A stretch of DNA of 64,000 nt from Halosolutus gelatinilyticus (GTDB taxonomy: Archaea; Halobacteriota; Halobacteria; Halobacteriales; Natrialbaceae), in NCBI RefSeq assembly GCF_023028105.1, contig NZ_CP095491.1, positions 682,001 to 746,000 of the forward strand, in the 5' to 3' direction. A program made the position numbers and the translations under genes. Numbering within the stretch: the first letter of the stretch is position 1; every line of letters starts with the position of its first letter. The notes under the pieces are model-generated. The model ran no database searches, was not told the origin of the DNA, and saw nothing but the letters and a program-made list of their open reading frames with translations. Positions 8,842 through 15,882 of the stretch are shown here, piece after piece.

Positions 8842-9396
8842 TTAGCTCGCGCGCGGGAAGTTGTCGATCGTGGCCGCGCGGAACGCCGTCTCGTCGAACT
8901 CGTACTCCTCGTCGAGGAACGACAGGACGGTCCGCGTATCCTGCATCGCGTTCTTCAGGCAGGTGGAGGCGCCGGGCGACAGCGTGATGTTGAAGATGAT
9001 GTCGTCGCCGACGAGCTTCGCCTCGCCCATGTCGAGCGATTTCTCCGTGGTGTCGACGATCTGTGGACGGACGCCGCCGTACCCCTTCGCGCGTTGAATG
9101 TGGTTGAGTTCGACGCTCGGGACGACCTTCTGGACGTGCGGGAGGAACTCCTTCGGTCCGGCCTTGGGAAGGTCGTAGACGAGGTTCCGGAGCACGTAGG
9201 GAAGGAGGATGCGATCGGAGAGGATGTTCGCGTAGCTGAGAAACGCCGCGCCGTTCAGCCCGAACACGTCGAAGAAGTCTCCCACGGTGGAGATGCGGCC
9301 GCGTTCGAGGGCCGGGACGAGTTTCGCGGTCGTGTACAAAAGCGACGCGCCGCTAATACCGCCACCGGCGATAACGAGGTCGTACTTGCCAGACAT
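8842..9396 (-). pseudogene. malate:quinone oxidoreductase remnant with large internal deletion
   Basis: The 184-residue frame begins like a full-length haloarchaeal Mqo: MSGKYDLVIAGGGISGASLL is the FAD-binding beta-alpha-beta. From residue ~27 it jumps to what looks like the C-terminal third (LVPALERGRISTVGDFFDVF through LSPGASTCLKNAMQDTRTVL and a normal end). Mqo proteins are about 490 residues, so roughly 300 residues are missing, in frame, with the joint near base 9320. Most of the FAD and substrate site is therefore gone and the product cannot be an active enzyme. The frame being otherwise clean suggests a recent deletion, or selection on the leftover. Confidence 0.7.
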
Positions 9397-9623
9397 AAAC
9401 TATGGTCTCCACCTCGATCACGGAATTCCGGCTAAATAACTCGTCTTTTTTCGATCCGATTCTCGGCATCAACGAGCCTGATATCGACGGTTCTCGCCCG
9501 ATGCGCCGGGATCGATCCAGCCGATAATCGCCCCGTCGATCTCCGACGCGATCGTTCGTCCGGTTCGATCGTCGGCCGCGGCCGAAGGGGTATAACTATG
9601 CCCCTTGCGTGTGTACGACTACC

Positions 9624-10433
9624 ATGATTCCGAGTGCCACAAGTTCGCCGCTCGACGACGTCGAGTACCTCGCGCGGTCCGAACACCGCGTGACCGCACT
9701 CGACGCGCTGTCTAGACGGCCCCAGAGCCGAGCCGATCTCCGCACGCTGACCGGCGTTTCGCAGTCGACGATCGGCCGCACGCTGCGCGCGTTCGAAGAC
9801 CGTCGCTGGATCACCAGAGAGGGCGCACACTACGAGGCGACGGCGCTGGGTACGTTCGTCGCGACGGGGATGCGAGAGCTGATCGACCGACTCGAAACCG
9901 AGCACCGACTCCGCGAGGTCTGGGAGTGGCTGCCGTCCGAGGCGACCGGATTCACGATCGAGATGATCTCCGACGCGGTCGTGACGGTCGCGGCCGCCGA
10001 CGATCCGTACCGCCCGGTAAACCGGTTTCTGACCCTGCTCCGGGAGGCCGATCGGTTTCGGTTCGTCGGGTTCGACGTGGCGCTGCTCGAGCCGTGTAAG
10101 GACGAACTCTGCGGGCGGATCGTCGAGGGGATGCACACGGAGATCATCGCGCCTCCGGCGGTCGCGAAATACATCCGGTCGACCGCTCCCGAGCAGTTCG
10201 CGGCCGCCCTAGAGAGCGGCAACCTCGTGGTTCGACTGCACGACGACCTGCCGCACTACGGCGTCAGCCTCTTCGATACTCGGATCGCGATCAGCGGATA
10301 CGACCCCGCCAGCGGGTCGGTTCGGGTCCTGGTCGATACCGACGGGCCGGCGGCGCGCGAGTGGGCGGAGTCGGCCTACGACGCCTATCGGCGCGAACTG
10401 CCGACGATCGCGCTCGAAACGCCGCTGGCGTGA
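9624..10433 (+). CDS. winged-helix transcriptional regulator (haloarchaeal two-domain type)
   Basis: A 269-residue protein. Residues ~15-80 form a winged helix: DDVEYLARSEHRVTALDALS, then the recognition region DLRTLTGVSQSTIGRTLRAF, with the wing ending TREGAHYEATALG. The C-terminal ~160 residues form an effector-like domain (WEWLPSE..., LVVRLHDDLPHYGVSLFDTR) like the one following such HTHs in many archaea (FilR1/methanogenesis-regulator-like). A close relative is encoded at 23004-23846. A TATA-like TATAACTA at ~9592-9599 gives a near-leaderless start at ATG 9624. It is the nearest regulator to the three units carrying TTGCAGCNNNTGACC, so it is the obvious candidate to bind them, but this is inference. 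Confidence 0.8.
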   Translation: MIPSATSSPLDDVEYLARSEHRVTALDALSRRPQSRADLRTLTGVSQSTIGRTLRAFEDRRWITREGAHYEATALGTFVATGMRELIDRLETEHRLREVWEWLPSEATGFTIEMISDAVVTVAAADDPYRPVNRFLTLLREADRFRFVGFDVALLEPCKDELCGRIVEGMHTEIIAPPAVAKYIRSTAPEQFAAALESGNLVVRLHDDLPHYGVSLFDTRIAISGYDPASGSVRVLVDTDGPAAREWAESAYDAYRRELPTIALETPLA

Positions 10434-10586
10434 CGATCGGGACGCCGCGATCGATCGTCGTCCCCGTCGCCGGTACCGCCTCGACGGTCGACGCGAGACC
10501 CGCGTCCCGATCACCGTTCGAGGAGCGCGAGATCCCCGTCGCGGACGGCCGGAGCACGGTCGCTCGGTTCGCAGCTAGTGCACGCG

Positions 10587-10641
10587 TTGCAGCGACTGAC
10601 CGACGGGTACCGACTGCACGAATCTCGCCAGATACCTACCT
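10587..10641 (+). promoter_or_regulatory. promoter A: TTGCAGCNNNTGACC plus GATASCTAYCT
   Basis: TTGCAGCGACTGACC lies at 10587-10601 and GATACCTACCT at 10631-10641, 35 bases before ATG 10676. The second element occupies the position expected for a TATA box, while the first sits where an activator or repressor would bind. The same two elements precede the next two transcription units (11358-11430 and 11816-11888). See findings. Confidence 0.6.
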
Positions 10642-10675
10642 GTACCGCCGTCTCGTACCGTCTTTCGGTGGTACG

Positions 10676-11215
10676 ATGAGCACAGATCAAGCGGCGGTCG
10701 ATCGACACGGCACAGCACACGAACTCGATCGCGGTGTTCGACTCGGCGCGCTCCTCATGGCGCTCGCGGGCATCGCGTTCGTCGGCTACGGCGTGGTCTT
10801 CCTCGGCAGGACGTTCTTCGGGAGCGGCTTCGAACTCGGCGTCGAGACCTTAAACGGCGTCACCCCGGCGGACCTCGATGCGGTGGACCCCGCCGTCATG
10901 CACTACATCAATCACCTCCACGTCGCCACCGCGGCGTTTATCAGCTCCACCGGGATCGCCGTGGCGGCGCTCTCGTGGTACGGCGTTCGACGCGGACAGC
11001 TGTGGGCGTGGGCGACCGCGGTCGTCGCCGCCGTCGTCGGACTGGCCCTCGCCCTCCCGATGCACTACGCGGACCTGTTCACCCACAACTGGATGACCCA
11101 CCTCGGTCCGATCTACCTCGCGACGATCGTGTTCGTCGTCGGCGCCGGCCTCTCGGTTCGCGGACTGCTGAGTGAGAGCCGATCGGCAGAATCCGGCGGC
11201 GAGACGGACGTCTAG
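10676..11215 (+). CDS. four-helix membrane protein
   Basis: A 179-residue protein with four predicted membrane helices: ALLMALAGIAFVGYGVVFLG, a segment around TAAFISSTGIAVAALSWYGV, AWATAVVAAVVGLALALPM, and LGPIYLATIVFVVGAGLSV. The loop between helices 1 and 2 is soluble and contains HYINHLHV; another His-rich segment, MHYADLFTHNWMTHLGP, precedes helix 4. Several His residues in or near membrane helices could bind a metal or heme. ATG 10676 is chosen over a long upstream extension. The promoter is shared in type with the DUF1059 and OsmC genes downstream, suggesting a common stimulus. I do not recognise a named family. Confidence 0.7.
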   Translation: MSTDQAAVDRHGTAHELDRGVRLGALLMALAGIAFVGYGVVFLGRTFFGSGFELGVETLNGVTPADLDAVDPAVMHYINHLHVATAAFISSTGIAVAALSWYGVRRGQLWAWATAVVAAVVGLALALPMHYADLFTHNWMTHLGPIYLATIVFVVGAGLSVRGLLSESRSAESGGETDV

Positions 11216-11357
11216 CGGCGCCATCTTTTGGTCGACGCCCGACCGGCGGTCCGCGATCGGAGAGCGACGCTCGACCCGCGAGGGTACCGTCGAGATCGAT
11301 CGACTCGTTTCCGTGCCGTCGTCGGACGTGGCGAGTCGCTCTCGGAGCGACCGCCGC

Positions 11358-11430
11358 TTGCAGCACGTGACCGGCTTGCAGCACTCGCACGGCGACCGAA
11401 GGGTGCCGGACCGTCACGGGATAGCTATCT
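11358..11430 (+). promoter_or_regulatory. promoter B: two TTGCAGC copies plus GATAGCTATCT
   Basis: TTGCAGCACGTGACC lies at 11358-11372, immediately followed by a second copy, TTGCAGCACTCGCAC, at 11376-11390. GATAGCTATCT lies at 11420-11430, 43 bases before ATG 11473, and is a perfect palindrome within AGATAGCTATCT-type sequence. The two TTGCAGC copies are 18 bases apart. Same architecture as promoters A and C. Confidence 0.6.
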
Positions 11431-11472
11431 CTTCCCCGGCGGCGTACCGCCTCCCGAAGGGCGTGATTACCA

Positions 11473-11646
11473 ATGGCAGACGCACACAAACTCGACTGCG
11501 AGTCCCAGGCGGCGGATTGCCGGTTCATCATCCAGTCCGAGGACGAGACGGAAGCGATCGAACTGGCCAAGAAACACATGCGAGAGGTCCACGGGCAAGA
11601 GTACTCGGACGAGGAACTACAGGAGGACTACTTACAGGTCGTCTAG
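11473..11646 (+). CDS. DUF1059 family small protein
   Basis: A 57-residue protein, MADAHKLDCESQAADCRFII onward, with the C-X6-C-X-F pattern and a later KKHMREVHGQEYSDEEL that define DUF1059. In bacteria and archaea such proteins are small, soluble and uncharacterised; the two Cys and the His suggest metal binding or redox chemistry. It stands alone between two intergenic regions, each carrying the repeated promoter elements. ATG 11473 is the first in-frame start that gives the family N-terminus. Confidence 0.85.
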   Translation: MADAHKLDCESQAADCRFIIQSEDETEAIELAKKHMREVHGQEYSDEELQEDYLQVV

Positions 11647-11735
11647 GGCGGCCTCACCGTCGATTCTTCGCAGCAGCGCTTCCGAACGAACGTTTCCGAA
11701 CCGATCGAGGCGTATCGAGCCTCCAGTCGGCGATC

Positions 11736-11888
11736 CGGTCTCGTTGCAGCCGGCGGCACGGTTCTCGCGTGCGGTCAGCGACCGGTTCCCGCTTGCGGCC
11801 ACGATCGGTTCTCGCTTGCAGCCGATGACCGCCTTTCATCGCCTGCAAGCGGGCCAGTCGCTGCGAGGTTCCCACAAGATACCTATCT
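11736..11888 (+). promoter_or_regulatory. promoter C: four tandem 23-24-base repeats, an inverted copy and GATACCTATCT
   Basis: Tandem units begin at 11736, 11759, 11783 and 11806. Each starts with CGGTYYYCG and contains a TTGCAGC-like core; the last has TTGCAGCCGATGACC at 11816-11830. An oppositely oriented CTGCAAGCGGGCC lies at 11843-11855. GATACCTATCT at 11878-11888 lies 46 bases before ATG 11934. Spacing of 23-24 bases is close to two helical turns plus, so bound proteins could line up on nearly the same face. Operator function is inferred. Confidence 0.6.
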
Positions 11889-11933
11889 AACAGTTATCCG
11901 CGTATCGACGATCGCCGAGAGGTGACGAATCCA

Positions 11934-12539
11934 ATGAACGATACCAACGATACTACCCACGGAGTAAACCTCGAAACGTTCGAGGCGTTCGCCGGCCACG
12001 CGGCCGAAAACCCGGCCGACATCCAGTTCGAACTCGAGGCCCGATCGACCTACGAGGGGACCTGTGCCCACAGCCTCGCGACGATCGACTCGTACGCGCT
12101 CGGCGGCGAGACGATCGAACGCGACACCCGCGAATACACTATCCCGTACGGCGGCTGGAAGGAGGTTCTCGACGCCGGCGGCTGGGTCGGCGCGACCGAT
12201 CGGATGGAGCCGATCGAGGTCGCGCTCTCGGCGCTGGCCTCGTGTATCAACGTCGGCATCACGATCAACGCGATCGCGAACGGCGTCGACGTCGAGCACC
12301 TTCGAACCCGCGTCCGGACCGACTTCGATCCGGCGGTCCTGTTCGGCCTCGCCGGCCTCGACGAGGCGGACTCGGTCTTCGAGAACGTCGAGGTCGAAAT
12401 CGAGATCGACGGCGAGGGCGTCGACGAGGAACAGATCGACGAGTGGGCCCAACGCGCGCCGGTGTACGCGCTCGTGTCGCTCGCCCAGGACGTCGACGTC
12501 ACGATCGACGCGAAAACGCCGGTAGCGGCGGACGACTGA
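11934..12539 (+). CDS. OsmC family protein
   Basis: A 201-residue OsmC/Ohr-fold protein. The conserved central helix is seen as MEPIEVALSALASC with Cys104, matching the C-terminal redox Cys of the family. Another Cys (Cys44, in YEGTCAHSLATIDSY) is a possible partner. Members reduce organic peroxides or move reactive thiol species; some are of unknown function. ATG 11934 is selected because GAGGTGAC, complementary to the 16S 3' end, lies 5 bases upstream. The same GAGGTGACGA leader precedes the methyltransferase that follows, where it overlaps this gene's stop, so the two are cotranscribed and probably translationally coupled. Confidence 0.85.
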   Translation: MNDTNDTTHGVNLETFEAFAGHAAENPADIQFELEARSTYEGTCAHSLATIDSYALGGETIERDTREYTIPYGGWKEVLDAGGWVGATDRMEPIEVALSALASCINVGITINAIANGVDVEHLRTRVRTDFDPAVLFGLAGLDEADSVFENVEVEIEIDGEGVDEEQIDEWAQRAPVYALVSLAQDVDVTIDAKTPVAADD

Positions 12540-12552
12540 GGTGACGAGTACA

Positions 12553-13323
12553 ATGTCTGACACACTCAACGTCGACAAGCTCGAACGCGAAGTGAAAGAC
12601 GTCTACCAGGCCGTCGCCGAGACGCCCGACGAGGAGTTCCACTTCGAGATGGGACGACCGCTGGCCGAGCGGCTGGGATATTCGCCGGCGGATCTCGATC
12701 GGGTCCCCGACGCCGCGGTCGACTCCTTCGCGGGCGTGGGCTACCACTACGATCTCGCCGATCTGCAGCCGGTCGACGACGTGCTCGATCTGGGTAGCGG
12801 CTCGGGGCTGGACGCGTTCGTCGCCGCGCTCCGCGTCGGCGACGGCGGAAGCGTGACCGGACTCGACATGACCGAGGAACAACTGGCGAACGCGCGACGC
12901 CTCCGGGACGAGGCCGAACTGGAATCCGTCTCGTTCGAGTCGGGGTACATCGAAGACCTTCCGTTCGAAGACCAGACGTTCGACGTCGTCGTCTCCAACG
13001 GCGTCATCAACCTCTCCGCGGAGAAGGATCGCGTCTTCGAGGAGGCGAATCGCGTGCTCAAACCGGACGGTCGGCTGGCGATTTCCGACATCATCAGCGA
13101 AACCCAGATGCCGGATAGCATCAAAACCAACGCCGATCTCTGGGCGGCCTGTATCGGCGGCGCCGAGCAGATCAACGAGTACACGACGATGATCGAAACG
13201 ACCGGCTTCGACGTCGTCGAGGTCAGGGAGAATCCCCAGTACGACTTCATCTCGGACCAGGCCCAGGGCGCGTGCCAGAAGTACGGCGTGAAAAGCGTCT
13301 CGCTCGGCGCGCGAACGCGCTAG
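12553..13323 (+). CDS. ArsM-like SAM-dependent methyltransferase
   Basis: A 256-residue methyltransferase resembling arsenite methyltransferases: motif I VLDLGSGSGLDAFVAAL, then VTGLDMTEEQLANARR and the ISDIISE region. AACIGGAEQ (Cys200) matches the family's Cys-X2-Gly-Ala arsenic-site segment, and Cys241 lies in GACQKYG. Ser replaces Cys in the motif I loop where many ArsM proteins have GCG. Because one thiol seems absent and no other ars gene is nearby, the substrate could be another soft element or a thiol. It is the second gene of the OsmC operon; its start, ATG 12553, follows GAGGTGAC. Confidence 0.75.
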   Translation: MSDTLNVDKLEREVKDVYQAVAETPDEEFHFEMGRPLAERLGYSPADLDRVPDAAVDSFAGVGYHYDLADLQPVDDVLDLGSGSGLDAFVAALRVGDGGSVTGLDMTEEQLANARRLRDEAELESVSFESGYIEDLPFEDQTFDVVVSNGVINLSAEKDRVFEEANRVLKPDGRLAISDIISETQMPDSIKTNADLWAACIGGAEQINEYTTMIETTGFDVVEVRENPQYDFISDQAQGACQKYGVKSVSLGARTR

Positions 13324-13462
13324 CGCGGTCGACGGAGGGGGCGGCGGTGGAGCCACACGGACGCGAGATCGGTACCCGAACAGCTACGACGCCGGCCCGC
13401 GGCGACTCTCCGATCCCTATCGACGCCGTCGCATTTTTGCCTGGATGAACCGTACGGAGCGT

Positions 13463-13942
13463 ATGCTCCCGCGCCCCTCGCGCGCCGTCCTCGCGGGGAC
13501 GTTCCTCCGCGATGCAAGACGACTCGCCCTCTCGATTCGCGGCCGGTTGTTCACCCGATCGAAGCCGCTCGAGCCCGCTCTCCTCGTCTCTCGTTCCGTC
13601 GACGACATCGAGCGAGCGCTCGGCGAGCGCCACTTCGAGCCCAACTGGGACATGTCGTTCGCGTACTTCGGGGAGGTACTCAACCTTCGACGGGTCGAAT
13701 ACGTCGGCGATCGTCACTCGAAGTTCGACTGGTGGCAGGTCCACGTCCGCGGCTACCACCACCCCGACGGGGTCGAACTCACCGCCCACTTCGAGACGGA
13801 CCCGAGCGAGTACCCCGACGCTCACGTCGAACGGGTAGGGATCGACATCGATCGCGGCCTCGAGACGCTGACGTCGGCGCTCGAGGACGCGAACGTGGAG
13901 TTTCGATCGATGACGCCGGCCGAGGTCGCGGCGCTCGACTGA
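13463..13942 (+). CDS. conserved hypothetical protein
   Basis: A ~159-residue soluble protein. After a basic N-terminal helix (MLPRPSRAVLAGTFLRDARR) it has an acidic alpha/beta domain containing FEPNWDMSFAYFGEVLNLRR and FDWWQVHVRGYHHPDGVEL, with a cluster of Trp, Tyr and His that could form a ligand pocket. ATG 13445 in the same frame is a possible start, but ATG 13463 has a GGAG six bases upstream. I recognise the pattern as haloarchaea-typical but cannot name a family. It converges with the uspA-type gene, 11 bases from its stop. Confidence 0.65.
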   Translation: MLPRPSRAVLAGTFLRDARRLALSIRGRLFTRSKPLEPALLVSRSVDDIERALGERHFEPNWDMSFAYFGEVLNLRRVEYVGDRHSKFDWWQVHVRGYHHPDGVELTAHFETDPSEYPDAHVERVGIDIDRGLETLTSALEDANVEFRSMTPAEVAALD

Positions 13943-13953
13943 GGCGATCCCCG

Positions 13954-14364
13954 TTATCGGACGATCGTCACGGGAACCGACGCGCGACGGGCGACCGTTT
14001 CCGCGACGCTTCCAAGCAGGAGCCGCTCCATTCCGTGCCGACCGTGGCTCCCGAGAACGATCGCGTCGACGTCTTCGTCCTGTTCGAACTCGAGGATCGA
14101 TCGCGCCGGCGACCCGAACAGCGTGACCGTCTCGAGCGGCCGATCGCGCTCGTCCGCGACGGCCTCGGCGCGTTCGAACAGATCCGTCGACGCGTCCTGC
14201 CGGTCCTCGACCGACGCGTCGGTGAGTTCGAGGGGCGCGTCTCGGACTCCCGGAACGACGTGCAGCGCCGTTATCGCGGCGTCGGGGTAGCGGTCGAACG
14301 CGTAGGACAGCACCGTCTCCGACAGCGGCGTATTGTCGATCGGAACGAGAACGTGGTCGGTCAT
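13954..14364 (-). CDS. universal stress protein (UspA family)
   Basis: A 136-residue single Usp domain. It starts with the usual beta strand (MTDHVLVPIDNTPLSETVL) and has the ATP-binding signature G-X2-G-X9-G-S as GSHGRHGMERLLLGS, ending VARRASVPVTIVR. Full-length and complete. Haloarchaeal genomes encode dozens, generally involved in stress survival; the specific role is unknown. An 11-base palindrome GTACTTAGTAC at 14388-14398 lies 24-34 bases upstream of the start, overlapping the probable TATA position. Confidence 0.9.
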   Translation of the reverse strand: MTDHVLVPIDNTPLSETVLSYAFDRYPDAAITALHVVPGVRDAPLELTDASVEDRQDASTDLFERAEAVADERDRPLETVTLFGSPARSILEFEQDEDVDAIVLGSHGRHGMERLLLGSVAETVARRASVPVTIVR

Positions 14365-14387
14365 CGATCGACCGGTAGTCCTCCGAC

Positions 14388-14398
14388 GTACTTAGTAC
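14388..14398. promoter_or_regulatory. palindrome at the uspA-type promoter
   Basis: GTACTTAGTAC is a perfect 11-base palindrome with a central T. At 24-34 bases before the ATG it coincides with the expected TATA region, so it may simply be the core promoter or an overlapping operator. Confidence 0.35.
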
Positions 14399-14683
14399 GG
14401 ATACGCTCGCGGGGAGAGTGTCGGGTGCGGAACTCAGTCACGGATTCCGACCGACGCTACTCTCGGCCCGGGTTCGGAGCGCCGAACGAGACTCGGTCTT
14501 CGAAGCCGGCGCTACCGCGTCGAGCCAGGACACCGGATTCGGCCCGTCGATCGGTCCAGAACGCCGCACAGGGCCGCGGGCGGTCGATCCGCCTCGGCGA
14601 CGGCGAGACGGGCGGCGACAGACTCGAGACCGCGGACGTCGAGTTCCCGTCGTCGACACGGCGATCGCGGCCGACCTGTGCCG
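14399..14683. other. intergenic region without recognised content
   Basis: About 285 GC-rich bases downstream of the DUF5518 gene and upstream of the stress-protein promoter. The open frames present are Arg/Ser-rich, as expected for antisense or noncoding frames in this genome. No repeat, hairpin or RNA gene was recognised. Confidence 0.4.
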
Positions 14684-15076
14684 CTACAGTTCGTCTTTGA
14701 CGTACACGCCGAGAATCCCGCCGACGGCGCTCAAGCCGACGGTGTACACGGCGCCGAAAACGAGAACGAAGATCGCCAGCAGTGCGAACGAGGGTCCCCC
14801 GCCGGTCCAGAATCCGAGGATGAACGGCACGAGAAACAGGCCGATAAATAGCATCGGGAGGAGCATGACGAGCCCGGCGATCGCGCCGACTCGCAGCCCG
14901 TCGTTCGTCGTGCTGCCCTCGAGGTAGCCCGCGACCGCGCCGCCGAGGAGCGTCGACAGCGGAACGAACGAGAGGACGATGCCGGCGACTCCGCCGATCA
15001 GCGCGTTTATCGCGGTGCTGGACCGCCGGTCGGTCTCCGGCGTCTCGACGGCGGGATGAGATGATTGCGGGTCCAT
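14684..15076 (-). CDS. DUF5518 membrane protein
   Basis: A 130-residue protein with four hydrophobic segments: INALIGGVAGIVLSFVPLS, VGAIAGLVMLLPMLFIGLFL, FALLAIFVLVFGAVYTVGL and a short C-terminal one. The order 'NALIGG-V-GIVLSF-P-S-LLGGAVAGYLEG' followed by 'GLRVGAIAGL' is the haloarchaeal DUF5518 signature. Function is unknown. ATG 15076 is used rather than the upstream extension because the N-terminus there matches the short acidic leader usual in this family. An inverted repeat at 15106-15125 sits in its promoter. Confidence 0.8.
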   Translation of the reverse strand: MDPQSSHPAVETPETDRRSSTAINALIGGVAGIVLSFVPLSTLLGGAVAGYLEGSTTNDGLRVGAIAGLVMLLPMLFIGLFLVPFILGFWTGGGPSFALLAIFVLVFGAVYTVGLSAVGGILGVYVKDEL

Positions 15077-15105
15077 ACCGAACCGGTACAGAGTCGCCGC
15101 GCAAA

Positions 15106-15125
15106 AATGTTGCCGTTTCAACATT
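15106..15125. promoter_or_regulatory. inverted repeat in the DUF5518 promoter
   Basis: AATGTTG and CAACATT are separated by six bases (20 bases total), 30-49 bases upstream of the DUF5518 start. It is the only AT-rich patch in this intergenic region, so it overlaps the expected TATA/BRE position. It could be an operator or, less likely, a hairpin in the opposite direction. Confidence 0.45.
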
Positions 15126-15493
15126 CGGCGCGCGTTCGGCCACCACGACGGCCCAGCACCGGCCGTCGGATCGAACGGCCGGCCGGTGGGCGCGTCCGCT
15201 CGCGGTAGCTCGGGCCGCCCGATCGAGAAGCGCGGATCGGGTTCCGAACGATGCTCACCGACGTTCGAGCGCGATCGACACCCGCGCTCACTCAGCCGAG
15301 TCGTCGTAGTCGGCCGCCTCGATCGGGACGATCAGCGATCGCAGGCGATTTCGATCGGAGCGGCGCCGGCGGCCGTCGCAGATCGGAGCGTCACCGGTGA
15401 TCGTCGCGGATCGATAGCGGCCGCCGATCGCCTCGAGTCGGAAACCGGCGCCCGGCGACGGTCCGGATCCGTTCGGCGTCGGCGGTCGCGCCC
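15126..15493. other. intergenic region without recognised content
   Basis: About 370 GC-rich bases between the zinc-ribbon gene (both flanking genes read leftward) and the DUF5518 promoter. Several open frames cross it, but all are Arg/Ser-rich and overlap one another. No gene, RNA or repeat recognised. Confidence 0.4.
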
Positions 15494-15745
15494 TCACCTG
15501 CTCCGCAGAACGCTGCGGATGCCGTCCGAGATCCGTTCCAAGAGCGACGGATCGGTTTCGGTCGTCTCCGCGTCCGCGGGGTTGGCCGCGCCGGCCGATT
15601 CTTGTGGCGAGTGGTCGGTTGCGGTCGAATCCGACTGCACCGACGCGCGTTCGCAGTACGGACAGCCGTCGCGGTCCGCGTAGTACGGCAGTCCGCACCG
15701 CTCACAGGTCGTCCGTTCCCCGTGGGTTGCGGCCTCGGAACTCAT
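15494..15745 (-). CDS. zinc-ribbon protein
   Basis: An 83-residue acidic protein. Residues ~12-35 hold a four-Cys zinc ribbon, CERCGLPYYADRDGCPYC. A low-complexity Ser/Thr/Ala/Glu linker follows, then a C-terminal amphipathic helix, PSLLERISDGIRSVLRSR, rich in Arg. Single zinc ribbons like this occur in many haloarchaeal proteins of unknown function and may mediate protein or RNA contacts. ATG 15745 is chosen because upstream codons lack the acidic composition. Confidence 0.7.
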   Translation of the reverse strand: MSSEAATHGERTTCERCGLPYYADRDGCPYCERASVQSDSTATDHSPQESAGAANPADAETTETDPSLLERISDGIRSVLRSR

Positions 15746-15882
15746 TGGCTCGTTCGAAGAGAGGTTATGAATCGTGATAAATGTCCGTTCCGGACGAGGT
15801 GAACACTCAGTCGGGCTGAAACGCGGATCGCAACTCGCAGTCGACGGGACGACGGGATCGACCGGCACCGATCGAGGGTCGA

